Assembly (NCBI RefSeq): GCF_037055355.1
Contig: NZ_CP146350.1
Span: forward strand, 4,487,001-4,551,000
Direction: 5' to 3'
DNA: 64,000 nt
DNA from: Streptomyces sp. DG1A-41
Lineage (GTDB): Bacteria > Actinomycetota > Actinomycetes > Streptomycetales > Streptomycetaceae
This document shows, one piece after another, positions 51,001 through 61,010 of this stretch (the stretch's first letter is position 1; each line of letters starts with the position of its first letter). The position numbers were made by a program, and so were the translations under genes. The notes under the pieces are model-generated. The model worked only from the letters and a program-made list of their open reading frames with translations, was not told the DNA's origin and made no database searches.

Positions 51001-52436
51001 GGGCGGACCACCTGAGTCATCTCGGCGTCGGGATTGCCGGCCGGGGCCGGGGCCGGGCGGCGTGCGGTGTCGCTGATGCGCAGCAGGATGCCGATCAGGG
51101 CCCAGTTGGCGATCACGGAGGAACCGCCGTAGGCCACGAACGGCAGCGTCATACCGGTCAGCGGGATGAGGCCCATGACACCGCCGGCCACCACGAAGAC
51201 CTGGAGGGCGAAGGCGCCGGACAGGCCGATGGCCAGCAGCTTGCCGAACGGATCGCGGGCCGCGAGCGCGGTGCGCACACCCCGCTCGACGATCAGGCCG
51301 TAGAGCAGCAGGATCGCCATGACGCCGGCGAGGCCCAGCTCCTCGCCGAAGGTGGCGAGGATGAAGTCGGAGTTGGCGGCGAAGCCGATGAGGTCGGAGT
51401 TGCCCTGCCCGAGACCGGTACCGAGCGTGCCGCCGGAGCCGAAGGCCCACAGGGCCTGCATGGCCTGCTCGGAGTGGAGGATGCCGTCCTTGACGGCGGC
51501 GCGGGAGAGCTCGTACTCGCGCATCGGGTCGAGCCAGGCCTGCACACGCGTCTGGATGTGCGGTTCGAAGCTCGCCACGCCGACGGCACCGACCGCCGAC
51601 ATCAGCAGACCGAAGACGATCCAGCTGGTCCGCTCGGTGGCGACGTACAGCATGATGACGAACATTCCGAAGAACAGCAGCGACGTACCGAGGTCGGTCT
51701 CGAAGACCAGGATGAGGATCGAAATCACCCAGACGACGAGGATCGGACCGAGGTCACGGCCGCGCGGCAGGTACAGCCCCATGAAGCGGCGGCTGGCCAG
51801 AGCCAGGGCGTCTCTCTTGACCATGAGGTAGCCGGCGAAGAAGACCGCCAGGACGATCTTCGCGAACTCACCGGGCTGGAGCGTGCCGAGACCGGGGATC
51901 TTGATCCAGATCTTGGCGCCGTAGATGTCCGCGCCGAGTCCCGGCACGAGCGGCAGGATCAGCAGGAACAGCGCACCGGCCATGGAGATGTACGTGTAGC
52001 GCTGCAGGACGCGGTGGTCCTTGAGGAAGATCAGCACGACCGCCAGCAGGGCGACGCCCATCGCCGAGTACAGCAGCTGCCGCGGTGCGGCATCGGCGTA
52101 GTTGCTCAGTTTCTCGGACTGGTCAAGGCGCCAGATGACGACCAGACCGAGCCCGTTCAGCAGCGTCGCCAGCGGCAGCATCAGCGGGTCCGCGTACGGC
52201 GCGAACTTCCGTACGACGAGATGGCCGACGCCCGCGAGCAGGCCGAGTCCGAGCCCGTAGCTCAACAGGCCCGGCGGCACCGAGTCGTTGAGGGCCAGCC
52301 CGACGTTGGCATAGGCGAACACCGGAATGACCACGGCGAACGCCAGCAGCGCCAGCTCGGTGTTGCGCCGGCTCGGCGCGCCGATCGCGCCGATCGTGGA
52401 CGTGTGGTGCGTCGGCGATGTGTTCGTACCGCTCAT
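50997..52436 (-). CDS. rodA: RodA/FtsW family peptidoglycan glycosyltransferase
   Basis: SEDS proteins polymerise lipid II and work with a class B PBP, here PbpA next door. The 479-residue protein has ten or more helices. The SEDS signature lies at IKIPGLGTLQPGEFAKIVLA, with ETDLGTSLLFFGMF, and near the end PLTGMTLPFVAYGGSS. It is translated just ahead of pbpA with overlap. The dedicated partner suggests a cell-elongation or sporulation role. Confidence 0.94.
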   Translation of the reverse strand: MSGTNTSPTHHTSTIGAIGAPSRRNTELALLAFAVVIPVFAYANVGLALNDSVPPGLLSYGLGLGLLAGVGHLVVRKFAPYADPLMLPLATLLNGLGLVVIWRLDQSEKLSNYADAAPRQLLYSAMGVALLAVVLIFLKDHRVLQRYTYISMAGALFLLILPLVPGLGADIYGAKIWIKIPGLGTLQPGEFAKIVLAVFFAGYLMVKRDALALASRRFMGLYLPRGRDLGPILVVWVISILILVFETDLGTSLLFFGMFVIMLYVATERTSWIVFGLLMSAVGAVGVASFEPHIQTRVQAWLDPMREYELSRAAVKDGILHSEQAMQALWAFGSGGTLGTGLGQGNSDLIGFAANSDFILATFGEELGLAGVMAILLLYGLIVERGVRTALAARDPFGKLLAIGLSGAFALQVFVVAGGVMGLIPLTGMTLPFVAYGGSSVIANWALIGILLRISDTARRPAPAPAGNPDAEMTQVVRP

Positions 52437-52463
52437 CGTGTAACAGGGCCTCTCACGGCTTGC

Positions 52464-54016
52464 CTACTGCTTACCGCACAGCGAGACGACCTTCTGCTCT
52501 TCCTCCGAGAGGCTGGGGCCGGGGCTGGGAGTAGGTGCGGTCGTGGACGGGTTCGGGGACTTCTCAGGCGTCGACGGAGAGCCCGACGGGTTCGACGGGT
52601 TCGGTGTCGGTGTGGCCTTGGACGTGAAGGAGGCGGGAGTGGTTCCGGTGGTGCCCCCGGCCTCGCCCTCGCCGGTCTTGGAGGTGTTCTGGCTCTCGGC
52701 TTGGCGCCGCTGCGCCTCCTTCCTGCACGCGGAGGCCTGCACCGACAGTTCCTGGATCTTCGCCCGGGCGTTCTCCAGCCCGCCCTCGGCGATGGTCGCC
52801 TTGACCAGCTTCTGCTGGTAGGGCGGCAGGTACTTGAGTTCGATCTCGGGGTGGTCCTTCTCCACCTTCGAGAGCGACACCCACGCCAGGTCCTGGCTGA
52901 TGCCCCGGTACAGCGCGACGTGCTTGCCCTCGGCGCCGACGTAGTACTGCGTCTGCGTCCAGCGCCAGCCGCCGTACAGACCGCCGCCGATGACGGCCAG
53001 CGCGAGGGCGCCGTAGAGGGATCTCTTCAGCCAGCGGCCCTTCCCGCGCGGCTTGACGAAGTCGTCGTCGCCGTAGCCCAGGCCGGCCGCCGGGACGTAG
53101 CCGGTGGTGTCGCCGGAGCCGGGCGGGCCGAACTCGCCGCCGCCGCCCTGGCCGCGTCCCTGGCGGCCGAGCCCGGAGGCGCGGCCGGCGGGGTCTGCAT
53201 GATGCCGTTGTCGTGCAGCTGGTGCTGGTTCTCGGCGACGGCGCCGACCACGACCGGGGTGTCGGACAGCTGCCCGGCGAGGGTGTCGCCGGTGTCGAGG
53301 TCGAGGACGTCGGCGACGATGACGGTGATGTTGTCCGGGCCGCCGCCGCGCAGGGCCAGCTCGATCAGGTTCTGGACGGTCTCCTGGGGGCCCTGGTAGC
53401 TGGCGAGGGTGTCCTCCAGGGTCTGGTGGGACACCACGCCGGACAGGCCGTCGGAACAGATCAGGTAGCGGTCGCCGGCGCGGACCTCGCGGATGGACAG
53501 GTCCGGCTCGACGTGGTCGCCGCTGCCGAGCGCGCGCATGAGGAGCGAGCGCTGCGGGTGGGTGGTTGCCTCTTCCTCGGTGATGCGGCCCTCGTCGACC
53601 AGGCGCTGCACCCAGGTGTGGTCCTGCGTGATCTGTGTCAGTACGCCGTCGCGGAGGAGGTACGCGCGGGAGTCGCCGACGTGCACCAGGCCGAGGCGCT
53701 GGCCGGTCCAGAGCAGGGCGGTGAGCGTGGTCCCCATGCCCTCCAGCTGGGGGTCCTCCTCGACCATGGCGCGGAGCTGGTCGTTGGCGCGCTGTACGGC
53801 CGTACCGAGCGAGGTGAGGATGTCGGAGCCGGGGACGTCGTCGTCGAGCGCGACGATCGTGGAGATGGCCTCGGAGGAGGCGACCTCGCCCGCCGCTGCG
53901 CCGCCCATGCCGTCGGCGATGGCGAGCAGGCGCGGGCCGGCGTAACCGGAGTCCTCGTTGCCCTCCCGGATCATGCCCTTGTGCGATCCGGCCGCGAAGC
54001 GCAGTGACAGACTCAT
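52464..54016 (-). pseudogene. PP2C-family Ser/Thr phosphatase PstP, frameshifted as sequenced
   Basis: The phosphatase reverses PknB phosphorylation. The catalytic domain is intact from MSLSLRFAAGSHKGMIREGN, with metal-binding Asp in NEDSGY and IADGMGG, and GDSRAYLLRDG and GGGPDNITVIVADV. After GIMQTP a run of four G (53190-53193) where five are expected shifts the frame. The rest continues in another frame: GRASGLGRQGRGQGG, the helix SLYGALALAVIGGGLYGGWR, and an extracellular Ser/Thr/Pro-rich tail ending SLCGKQ. Adding one base gives 517 residues, the usual membrane-bound form. Confidence 0.88.
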
Positions 54017-54156
54017 GCGCACCTCGCCTGTCGGCTCCGGGTACAGCCGGTCGTGTCGAGCCACACTGCCCACCCTCCGGTCGGGAGCGCGCCGGGGCCC
54101 GGGGTGGGGCCCGCCACTGCGTGCTCGCTCCGCTCGCGCCTATCCATGATGTAGCA

Positions 54157-54666
54157 CTACTTCCGCAGCTCGATGACGGTCTTGCCGATGCGGATCGGCG
54201 CGCCCAGCGCAATCGGTGTGGGAGTCGTCAGCCGGTTTCGGTCCAGGTACGTGCCGTTGGTGGAGCCGAGGTCCTCGACGATCCACTGGCCGTCGCGGTC
54301 CGGGTAGATCCTGGCATGGCGGCTGGAGGCGTAGTCGTCGTCCAGCACGATCGTCGAGTCGTGCGCCCGGCCCAGGGTGATGGTCTGGCCCTGGAGCGCG
54401 ACCGTGGTGCCGGCGAGAGTGCCCTCGGTCACGACGAGCTTGGTGGGGGCGTTACGTCCGCGCCGGCCGCCGCCGGACTGCTGGCGCTGCTGCGGCGGCG
54501 CCTGGCGGGCGGCCTGCTGCTGCCGGCCCGCCTCGCGCCGCGAGCCGCGCTGGGTGACGCGCGTACCGAACAGGTCGCTCCGGATGACCTGCACGGCCAC
54601 GATCACGAACAGCCACAGAACGGCCAGGAAACCCAGCCGCATGACCGTGAGGGTCAGCTCTGACAT
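54157..54666 (-). CDS. FHA-domain membrane protein FhaB
   Basis: A 169-residue protein with one N-terminal helix (LGFLAVLWLFVIVAVQVIRS), a basic Gln-rich linker, and a C-terminal FHA domain (ITLGRAHDSTIVLDDDYASS, then SRHARIY and DLGSTNGTYLD). FHA domains bind phosphothreonine, so this is a likely target or adaptor of PknB. In mycobacteria the counterpart is FhaB/FipA. It lies between PP2C and fhaA in the conserved order. ATG at 54666. Confidence 0.92.
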   Translation of the reverse strand: MSELTLTVMRLGFLAVLWLFVIVAVQVIRSDLFGTRVTQRGSRREAGRQQQAARQAPPQQRQQSGGGRRGRNAPTKLVVTEGTLAGTTVALQGQTITLGRAHDSTIVLDDDYASSRHARIYPDRDGQWIVEDLGSTNGTYLDRNRLTTPTPIALGAPIRIGKTVIELRK

Positions 54667-54676
54667 TGCCCCCGCT

Positions 54677-55540
54677 TCACCCTTCGGCTTGCCGGTAAAT
54701 GATGGTGGTGCTGCCCACGACGATCCGCGAGCCGTCGCGGAGCGTAGCGCGGGTGGTGTGCTGCCCGTCCACCACGATGCCGTTGGTGGATCCGAGATCC
54801 TGGATCGTCGAGGGCGTTCCGGTCCGGATCTCGCAGTGCCGGCGGGAGACGCCGGGGTCGTCGATCCGCACGTCGGCGTCGGTGCTGCGGCCCAGCACCA
54901 GCGTCGGGCGGGAGATCTGATGGCGCGTGCCGTTGATCTCGATCCAGTGGCGGGTGCGTCCGCCGGCCGCCGGGGCGGCCGGGGGCTGCTGCGCGCCCGC
55001 GGGCTGCGGGTAACCGTACCCGCCGGGGCGGCCGCCGGGCGGCGGCGCGGACGGCATGGGCGGGGCGCCCGCGGGAGCGGCGGCCGGCGGGTAGCCGTAG
55101 CCGCCGGGGCGTCCGGCGGGCGGGGCGGCGGGAGCGGCGGCGCCTGACGGGGCCTGCTGGCTGCTGGAGGAGGCGAGCGTACGGCTGCGCACCCGGTACA
55201 GGCCGGTGTCCAGGTCGTCCGCCTTCTCCAGGTGCACCTTGATCGGGCCCATGAAGGTGTAGCGCTGCTGCTTGGCGTAGTCACGCACCATGCCGGCCAG
55301 CTCGTCGCCGAGCTGGCCGGAGTAGGGGCTGAGCCGCTCGAAGTCCGGCGTGCTCAGCTCCACGATGAAGTCGTTGGGCACGACCGTCCGGTCGCGGTTC
55401 CAGATGGTGGCGTTGTTGTCGCACTCGCGCTGGAGCGCGCCGGCGATCTCCACGGGCTGGACCTCGGACTTGAACACCTTGGCGAAGGTGCCGTTGACCA
55501 GACCTTCGAGACGCTGCTCGAACTTCTTCAGGACTCCCAT
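54677..55540 (-). CDS. FHA-domain protein FhaA with N-terminal DUF3662
   Basis: A 287-residue cytoplasmic protein: N-terminal DUF3662 domain (MGVLKKFEQRLEGLVNGTFA), a Gly/Pro/Tyr-rich linker of about 80 residues, and a C-terminal FHA domain (LVLGRSTDADVRIDDPGVSR, DLGSTNGIVVDG). In mycobacteria FhaA binds the phosphorylated MviN pseudokinase domain and slows wall synthesis. It is the first gene of the leftward kinase/division cluster. The ATG follows GGAGGTG. Confidence 0.94.
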   Translation of the reverse strand: MGVLKKFEQRLEGLVNGTFAKVFKSEVQPVEIAGALQRECDNNATIWNRDRTVVPNDFIVELSTPDFERLSPYSGQLGDELAGMVRDYAKQQRYTFMGPIKVHLEKADDLDTGLYRVRSRTLASSSSQQAPSGAAAPAAPPAGRPGGYGYPPAAAPAGAPPMPSAPPPGGRPGGYGYPQPAGAQQPPAAPAAGGRTRHWIEINGTRHQISRPTLVLGRSTDADVRIDDPGVSRRHCEIRTGTPSTIQDLGSTNGIVVDGQHTTRATLRDGSRIVVGSTTIIYRQAEG

Positions 55541-56014
55541 GGGGCACCTCCTCCGTCGCTGCCGTCCTGTGTACTGCTCTGCGGGCCGCTTGCCTGGTAC
55601 TGCTTACTGATCGTATCCACGCGCCGCTCGATCGGCTGGTTCCCCCTGTCAGCACGGCCGACGGATGTCGACGCATGACGACGTTCCCTGTGGAGCTCTC
55701 CTTCGAACTCCTCCGGTGGCACGGCTGCCGCGCAACCGCTCTCGCGTACTCCTGACAAGGATCGTAGAGGCGGCCGAAGACCAGTGTCCCGCACCCGACT
55801 GTGGACCCCGACCGCCTCCTGGGGAGACGGGGGGTACCGGTACGAGGTTGATACGTGAAGCGCCCCGCGTCGATACGTGGCCGGGCCACCGAAGGCCCGG
55901 AGGCGGGTCTGCCTGCGGAAGAAGGGATGTGAATCCACCCCGCCCCGCGTGCTAATGTTCTGCGTGTCGGAAGGCGCCAGGCCCCAAGGGGCAGGAGCCC
56001 ATGACACACCCAAT
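55541..56014 (-). promoter_or_regulatory. Intergenic region upstream of fhaA
   Basis: 474 bases between fhaA and the divergent tRNA-Leu gene. No gene is supported. It should contain promoters for both; I could not assign hexamers with confidence. Confidence 0.45.
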
Positions 56015-56101
56015 GCGCGGGTGGCGGAATAGGCAGACGCGCTGGATTCAGGTTCCAGTGCCCGCAAGGGCGTGGGGGTTCAACTCCCCCCTCGCGCACC
56101 A
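56015..56101 (+). tRNA. tRNA-Leu (CAG)
   Basis: Acceptor GCGCGGG pairs with CTCGCGC, with a long class II variable arm (TGCCCGCAAGGGCGT). Anticodon stem CTGGA/TCCAG encloses loop TTCAGGT with CAG at 56049-56051, and CCA is encoded. Confidence 0.97.
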
Positions 56102-56138
56102 CGGAGCACCGACGAAAGTGCTCTGGCTGCACCGACGG

Positions 56139-56172
56139 AATGGGCGGCATCGCGATGGCGATGCCGCCCATT
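56139..56172 (+). terminator. tRNA-Leu terminator
   Basis: A perfect 15 bp inverted repeat (56139-56153 with 56158-56172) with a GATG loop, followed by TCTG. Confidence 0.88.
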
Positions 56173-56812
56173 TCTGTTTCTGCGGTGTGATGTCTGTCTC
56201 TGGGCATGGTGAAGCGGACCGTCGGTGGCTGAGGGCCGTCGGCGATCCGCGTTCGCGTGTGGATCTTGCTTGAGTAGCTCTCGGGGCCTGCCCTCTGTGA
56301 GGAAGGTCTCAGCGCTGGGTGATGTCCCTTGGGGGTCCCCGTGCCCAGGGGCTTGGTCCTGCGGCGGCGGGTGGGCCGTCGGCGGGGCCGTTCGCCGGCG
56401 TCTTCGACATGTTCCTGGAGGTGGTCCTCGGCGAAGCAGCCGGAAGCAGACCCGTTGCCAACCTTCGGAGCCGTACTGGAGGGGCCGGCAGAGGTTCGCG
56501 CCGGCTTCCGGGGGACGGTGACGGTGCGCTGGGAGCAGCACGTCGGTGAGCCGGCCGGGTTCGGGGCGGGGTCGACGAGGGGCAGGTGGATGCCGCGGCC
56601 GAGCGTGCGGGGTTTGAGAGGGCGCTGCGCCGGGTTGGTATCTGCCGGGCACATCAGGCGGCGGTGGCCTTCGGCGTCGGGGCGTTGCTTGGGCATGAAC
56701 ACGTAGTTCGCGCGGCGCGGGTGCGGTCGATCCGGGTCTGCTTTTCGATTTTCTCGGCGAGGAGGTCCTTGGTGGCGTCCTTGAGGGGCTGGGGCATGGA
56801 CGGTCTGCCGGC
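56173..56812. other. Non-coding or decayed region after tRNA-Leu
   Basis: About 640 bases with only overlapping short frames. A 47-codon leftward frame at 56654-56797 (MPQPLKDATKDLLAEKIEKQ) follows the integrase-like pseudogene by 15 bases. It has a plausible helical start, then loses coding character. Probably debris of an accessory gene set integrated near tRNA-Leu; no attachment repeat was found. Confidence 0.4.
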
Positions 56813-57352
56813 TCACTCCGCGGTCTCCTTGATGACGCCGGCCCGGGCGTACGGCACAGCACCACGCGGGCGCGGTACCGCGGACGGCCACGGCCACGGC
56901 TCCGTTGGAGGCTTCCCGGACGTCATGGGTGCGCAGGGGGATGACCTCGGGTGAGCCAGAGCGCAGCCGAAGCCGGGGGAGGGCAGGGTCAGCAGGCCGT
57001 AGCGCAGCTCTTCGGTCGGCTGAGCGCGCGCGGAGGCATACAGCTGGGCCTGATCGGAACGGCTGTAGGGGCGCGAGGAGTCCGAGCCGGAGTAGGCGGC
57101 CGGCTCGCCGGTGACCAGGTCCGGGCCGAGCAGGGCACGACGGAGGTTGTTCAGGCGGCAGCGGCGGTTGGAGCGCGAGGCGTCACCCAGGTGCAGACAG
57201 CCGGTGGCCGGGTACCACTCGATCGCCTCCGGGGTCAGGAGGTGCTCGGCCTTGGTCGGGCGCCCGCAGGCGTCGGCATACGCGGCGGCGTGGGCGAGCG
57301 CGCCGAGCCAGTCGCGGGCCTGCTTGGGAGTGGCCGGCTTGGCCTGGGTCAC
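56813..57352 (-). pseudogene. Integrase-like accessory gene, frame-disrupted
   Basis: The first ~120 codons (MTQAKPATPKQARDWLGALA, then RPTKAEHLLTPEAIEWYPAT and RPYSRSDQAQLYASARAQPT) resemble recombinase-like proteins that I have seen near streptomycete integrated elements. After ALAHP the coding signal moves to another frame (VIPLRTHDVREASNGAVAV). The present frame then runs on to a stop, and the remaining ~100 residues of the usual protein are lost. A single missing base near 56948 would explain the first shift. Family recognition is by memory of sequence style only. Confidence 0.5.
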
Positions 57353-57541
57353 TGCGCGGCGGCAGTCGGCCCCGACGCGCTCCCGGACAGGGCTGGGGAG
57401 GGCGGCCGGTACTGCTCGATTCGCGTCCGCCGTGACTCTTCACCAGGAAAGGACCCCGGGAGGGTGCTGTTGCCCGCCCAGGCCTCCACCCCCGCATCAT
57501 CGTCGGGACCAGACCGCCCCTCACCTTTCAGGCAGACCGCG

Positions 57542-58251
57542 TTGACCACCGATCGCTTCCCGGACATCGCCCGCACCGGCACCGCCGTGATCGGCGCCCG
57601 GTACGTCGGAGGACCCGACCGGCAGCAGCTGGTCGTGGATGACGAGGCGCGTGCGCTGGAGAGCGGTTCCCCGCCCCGCGGCCTGTCCGCGATGGGCTCG
57701 TTCGCGAGCGCGGACGGCGGACGGTGCTGTCGCTCGCGCAGTGGGAGAGCGCCGGGGCGTACGACGCGTACCCTCGTGGCGGTGGCTACGCCGCTCCCTT
57801 GGCCGGTCCGCCCCGCTACCGGCTGTACCGCGGCATGGCCGAGGAGCACGAGACCCGTGCCCCGGGCTGCCTGATCACGGCCGCTTTCGACGTGGACGGG
57901 CCCGACCGCCAGCGCTTCTTCACCGACGCCGTGATCGCCGCCCAGCCGAAGGAAGGCGGGCACCCTGGCGCGATCTCGGCCCACTTCCTGCACAGCACCG
58001 ACGGCAGCCGCGTCCTGCTGTACACGGAGTGGACCAGCGTCGAGGCGCACCAGGAGGCCGCCGAAGCCGGTGACCACGACCAGGGGCACGAGATCCTCTC
58101 CCGCACGCCCGGGGTGCGCCTCACCCACGGCGGGCGCTACCGCCTCCACCGCTCCCTGCCCCGCCCCCGCCGTGACCGAGGCGCCCGGCGCCGCGCCTCG
58201 CCTCCAGCGTGCAGGCGGCAAATCGTCCCGGCAGACTCTTCGGTAGCGTGA
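57542..58251 (+). pseudogene. Antibiotic biosynthesis monooxygenase-like protein, frameshifted
   Basis: Two ABM-type ferredoxin-fold repeats can be read. The first repeat (TTDRFPDIARTGTAVIGARY) breaks near 57717 where one base seems missing. The frame then changes to TVLSLAQWESAGAYDAYPRG and the second repeat (LITAAFDVDGPDRQRFFTDA, LLYTEWTSVEAHQEAAEAGD). Restoring one base gives 236 residues. Such proteins are small cofactor-free oxygenases or binding proteins of uncertain role. The start (TTG at 57542) is uncertain. The stop is four bases before the RNase J start, so the two are probably co-transcribed. Confidence 0.65.
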
Positions 58252-58255
58252 GGGT

Positions 58256-59941
58256 ATGAGCCATCCGCACCCAGAACTCAAAGCCGCCCCGCCACTGCCC
58301 GACGGAGGGCTGAGGGTCACCGCCCTGGGCGGCCTGGGCGAGATCGGCCGGAACATGACCGTGTTCGAGCATGCCGGCAAGTTGCTGATCGTGGACTGCG
58401 GTGTGCTGTTCCCCGAAGAGACCCAGCCCGGCGTGGACGTGATCCTGCCCGACTTCACCTCCATCCGGGACCGCCTCGACGACATCGTCGCCGTCGTCCT
58501 CACCCACGGCCACGAGGACCACATCGGCGGCGTGCCCTATCTGCTGCGCGAGCGGAGGGACATCCCCCTCGTCGGCTCCAAGCTCACCCTCGCCTTCATC
58601 GAGGCCAAGCTCAAGGAACACGGCATCCGGCCCCGCACGGTGCGCGTGCGGGAGGGCGACCGGCGCGGCTTCGGCCCCTTCGACTGCGAGTTCGTGGCCG
58701 TCAACCACTCCATTCCGGACAGCCTCGCGGTCGCGATCCGCACCGGCGCCGGGATGGTGCTGCACACCGGCGACTTCAAGATGGACCAGTTCCCCCTGGA
58801 CGACCGCATCACCGATCTGCGCGCCTTCGCCCGCCTCGGCGAGGAGGGCGTGGACCTGTTCCTCACCGACTCCACGAACGCCGAGGTCCCCGGCTTCACC
58901 ACCTCCGAGCGTGAGCTGAACCCGGCGATCGAACAGGTGATGCGCACCGCGCCGCGCCGGGTCATCGTCTCCAGCTTCGCCAGCCATGTGCACCGCATCC
59001 AGCAGGTCCTGGACGCCGCCCACGAGCACGGCCGCAAGGTGGCCTTCGTCGGCCGCTCCATGGTCCGCAACATGGGCATCGCCCGCGACCTGGGCTACCT
59101 CAAGGTCCCGCCCCACCTGGTCGTGACCACCAAGGAGCTGGAGAAGCTCCCCGACCACAAGATCACCCTGGTGTGCACCGGCTCCCAGGGCGAACCGATG
59201 GCCGCGCTGTCACGGATGGCCAACCGCGACCACCAGATCCGCATCGGCAAGGGCGACACCGTCCTGCTCGCCAGCTCCCTCATCCCCGGCAACGAGAACG
59301 CCATCTACCGGGTGATCAACGGACTCACCCGGTGGGGCGCCCACGTGGTCCACAAGGGCAACGCCAAGGTGCACGTCTCCGGCCACGCCAGCGCCGGCGA
59401 ACTCGTCTACTGCTACAACATCGTCCGGCCCCGCAACGTCATGCCCGTGCACGGCGAATGGCGCCACCTGCGGGCCAACGCCGACCTCGCCATCCGCACC
59501 GGCGTCGATCCCGACCGGGTCGTCATCGCCGAGGACGGTGTCGTCGTCGACCTCGTCGACGGCCGCGCCTCCATCACCGGCAAGGTGCCCGCGGGCAACG
59601 TCTACGTGGACGGCATGGAAGTCGGCGGCGCCACGGAGGCGTCCCTCAAGGACCGGGTCACCCTCGCCCAGGAGGGCGTCATCACGGTCGTGGCCATCGT
59701 CGACGCCGACACCGGCGCCCTGGCAGAGGCCCCCGACTTCCTGGCTCGCGGCTTCGTCCACGACGAGACCACCTTCGAGCCGGTCATCCCCGTCATCGAG
59801 AAGACGCTGGCCACCGCCGCCGAGGAAGGCGTCGGCGACGCCCACCAGCTCGAACAGCTCATCGCCCGCGCCGTGGCCAACTGGGCCTTCCGCACCCACC
59901 GCCGCAGGCCACTGATCATCCCCGTCATCATCGACGCCTGA
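58256..59941 (+). CDS. rnj: Ribonuclease J (metallo-beta-lactamase fold)
   Basis: RNase J is a dual 5' exo- and endoribonuclease in RNA decay and rRNA maturation. In 561 residues: the zinc motif THGHEDHIGG, the second His in VNHSIPDS, Asp in HTGDFKMD, the beta-CASP region (VSSFASHVHR, TGSQGEPMAAL), and VHVSGHASAGE. The C-terminal domain is complete. In most Streptomyces the single rnj is near dapA, far from oriC, so this may be a second copy. ATG start; GAGGG lies close upstream. Confidence 0.92.
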   Translation: MSHPHPELKAAPPLPDGGLRVTALGGLGEIGRNMTVFEHAGKLLIVDCGVLFPEETQPGVDVILPDFTSIRDRLDDIVAVVLTHGHEDHIGGVPYLLRERRDIPLVGSKLTLAFIEAKLKEHGIRPRTVRVREGDRRGFGPFDCEFVAVNHSIPDSLAVAIRTGAGMVLHTGDFKMDQFPLDDRITDLRAFARLGEEGVDLFLTDSTNAEVPGFTTSERELNPAIEQVMRTAPRRVIVSSFASHVHRIQQVLDAAHEHGRKVAFVGRSMVRNMGIARDLGYLKVPPHLVVTTKELEKLPDHKITLVCTGSQGEPMAALSRMANRDHQIRIGKGDTVLLASSLIPGNENAIYRVINGLTRWGAHVVHKGNAKVHVSGHASAGELVYCYNIVRPRNVMPVHGEWRHLRANADLAIRTGVDPDRVVIAEDGVVVDLVDGRASITGKVPAGNVYVDGMEVGGATEASLKDRVTLAQEGVITVVAIVDADTGALAEAPDFLARGFVHDETTFEPVIPVIEKTLATAAEEGVGDAHQLEQLIARAVANWAFRTHRRRPLIIPVIIDA

Positions 59942-60180
59942 CCGGGGGCCGCGCTCCGGTTCCCCGCCTCATTCAGGACGGACGGACACCACCTCACCGA
60001 CCACGACACCCCCACGCGAGCGGGCCGTGCTTCGATCACCCGCCGACACTCGTCACTTCGGCATGCGGTGGGGCCGCCCGTACGGCGGTCGAGGACGGCG
60101 CTCTTGGCTACGCGCTGCTGATCGCCGAGCGCGCGCCGGAGTAGGGGAACCGGGAGCGGAGAGGACCTCCGCCGACAGGG

Positions 60181-60510
60181 CTACTTGGGGGGCAGGCTCG
60201 CGGCGAAGGCGTGCCCCTGCTCGATCCAGTCGGCCAGGGCCTCGTCCTCGGACACGGCGGACGCGGCCACGACCACCCAGCCGCGCATCGGGCGTCCGGT
60301 GAAGTCGAAGGGCCGCGTCCCGGGCCGTGACAGGGCGGCCTCGGTGGCGTCGGGGCCGACCCGGACCATCAGCTCGTCCCCGGTCACCCCGACAGCCATG
60401 TTGCCCTCGTACAGGAACGCCAGCCCGCCGAACATCCGCTTCTCCGTGACGCCCGGATCCGCACCCAGCCGGGCCCGGACGCGCTCCGCCAGTCCTTCGT
60501 CGAACGCCAT
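60181..60510 (-). CDS. TfoX/Sxy N-terminal domain protein
   Basis: A 109-residue protein, starting MAFDEGLAERVRARLGADPG, with the family core VTEKRMFGGLAFLYEGNMAV and an ELMVRVGP strand. In proteobacteria TfoX regulates competence; small actinobacterial versions have no known role. The ATG at 60510 has GAGGGCGG spacing that favours it over the GTG at 60522. Downstream of and nearly overlapping the SRPBCC gene. Confidence 0.82.
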   Translation of the reverse strand: MAFDEGLAERVRARLGADPGVTEKRMFGGLAFLYEGNMAVGVTGDELMVRVGPDATEAALSRPGTRPFDFTGRPMRGWVVVAASAVSEDEALADWIEQGHAFAASLPPK

Positions 60511-60518
60511 GACCGCCC

Positions 60519-61010
60519 TCACCCTCCCGCTCGCCGGCTCACCTGCCGCTGAAGGTCCCGAAGATCCTTGACCAGCGACGAGCGCACCTTGCGCCCCAGC
60601 ACCGGTCCGGCCAGCCGGTAGAGGCCGGAGGCGTCACCGCGCACACGGATCCGGGCGTGCGTGCCGCCGTCCGGCAGCGGCTCGAAGGAGTAGGTCACGT
60701 GCATCGGCAGCGGGCCGGCCACCGCGACCATGTCCAGCAGCCTCGCCGGCTCGTAGGCGGCGACCCGCAGCACGTAGTCGATCCGCCTGCCCAGGAAGTA
60801 CGCCGTCCGCGTCACCTCCGCCCCGGCCCCGAACCCGCCCGCATCCGCCTCCCGCGTCAGCTGCGCCGTCCGGATGCCCTGGGTCCACTCGGCATCGTGG
60901 CGCCAGTCCATGGCATACGCCGCCACCTGCTCACACGGCACGGGGATCACCCGCTCCACCGTCACATCGATACCCATCCGCTGCCCCGAATCCCCGGCGA
61001 CAGTTCCCAT
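60519..61010 (-). CDS. SRPBCC (START/polyketide-cyclase-like) family protein
   Basis: A single-domain lipid or small-molecule-binding protein of 163 residues. The N-terminal strand IDVTVERVIPVPCEQVAAYA, then DWRHDAEWTQGI and the C-terminal helix RSSLVKDLRDLQRQVSRR are typical. The ligand is unknown. ATG starts are available at 61010 and 60977; a GGGGGTGGG sequence favours 61010. Confidence 0.78.
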   Translation of the reverse strand: MGTVAGDSGQRMGIDVTVERVIPVPCEQVAAYAMDWRHDAEWTQGIRTAQLTREADAGGFGAGAEVTRTAYFLGRRIDYVLRVAAYEPARLLDMVAVAGPLPMHVTYSFEPLPDGGTHARIRVRGDASGLYRLAGPVLGRKVRSSLVKDLRDLQRQVSRRAGG

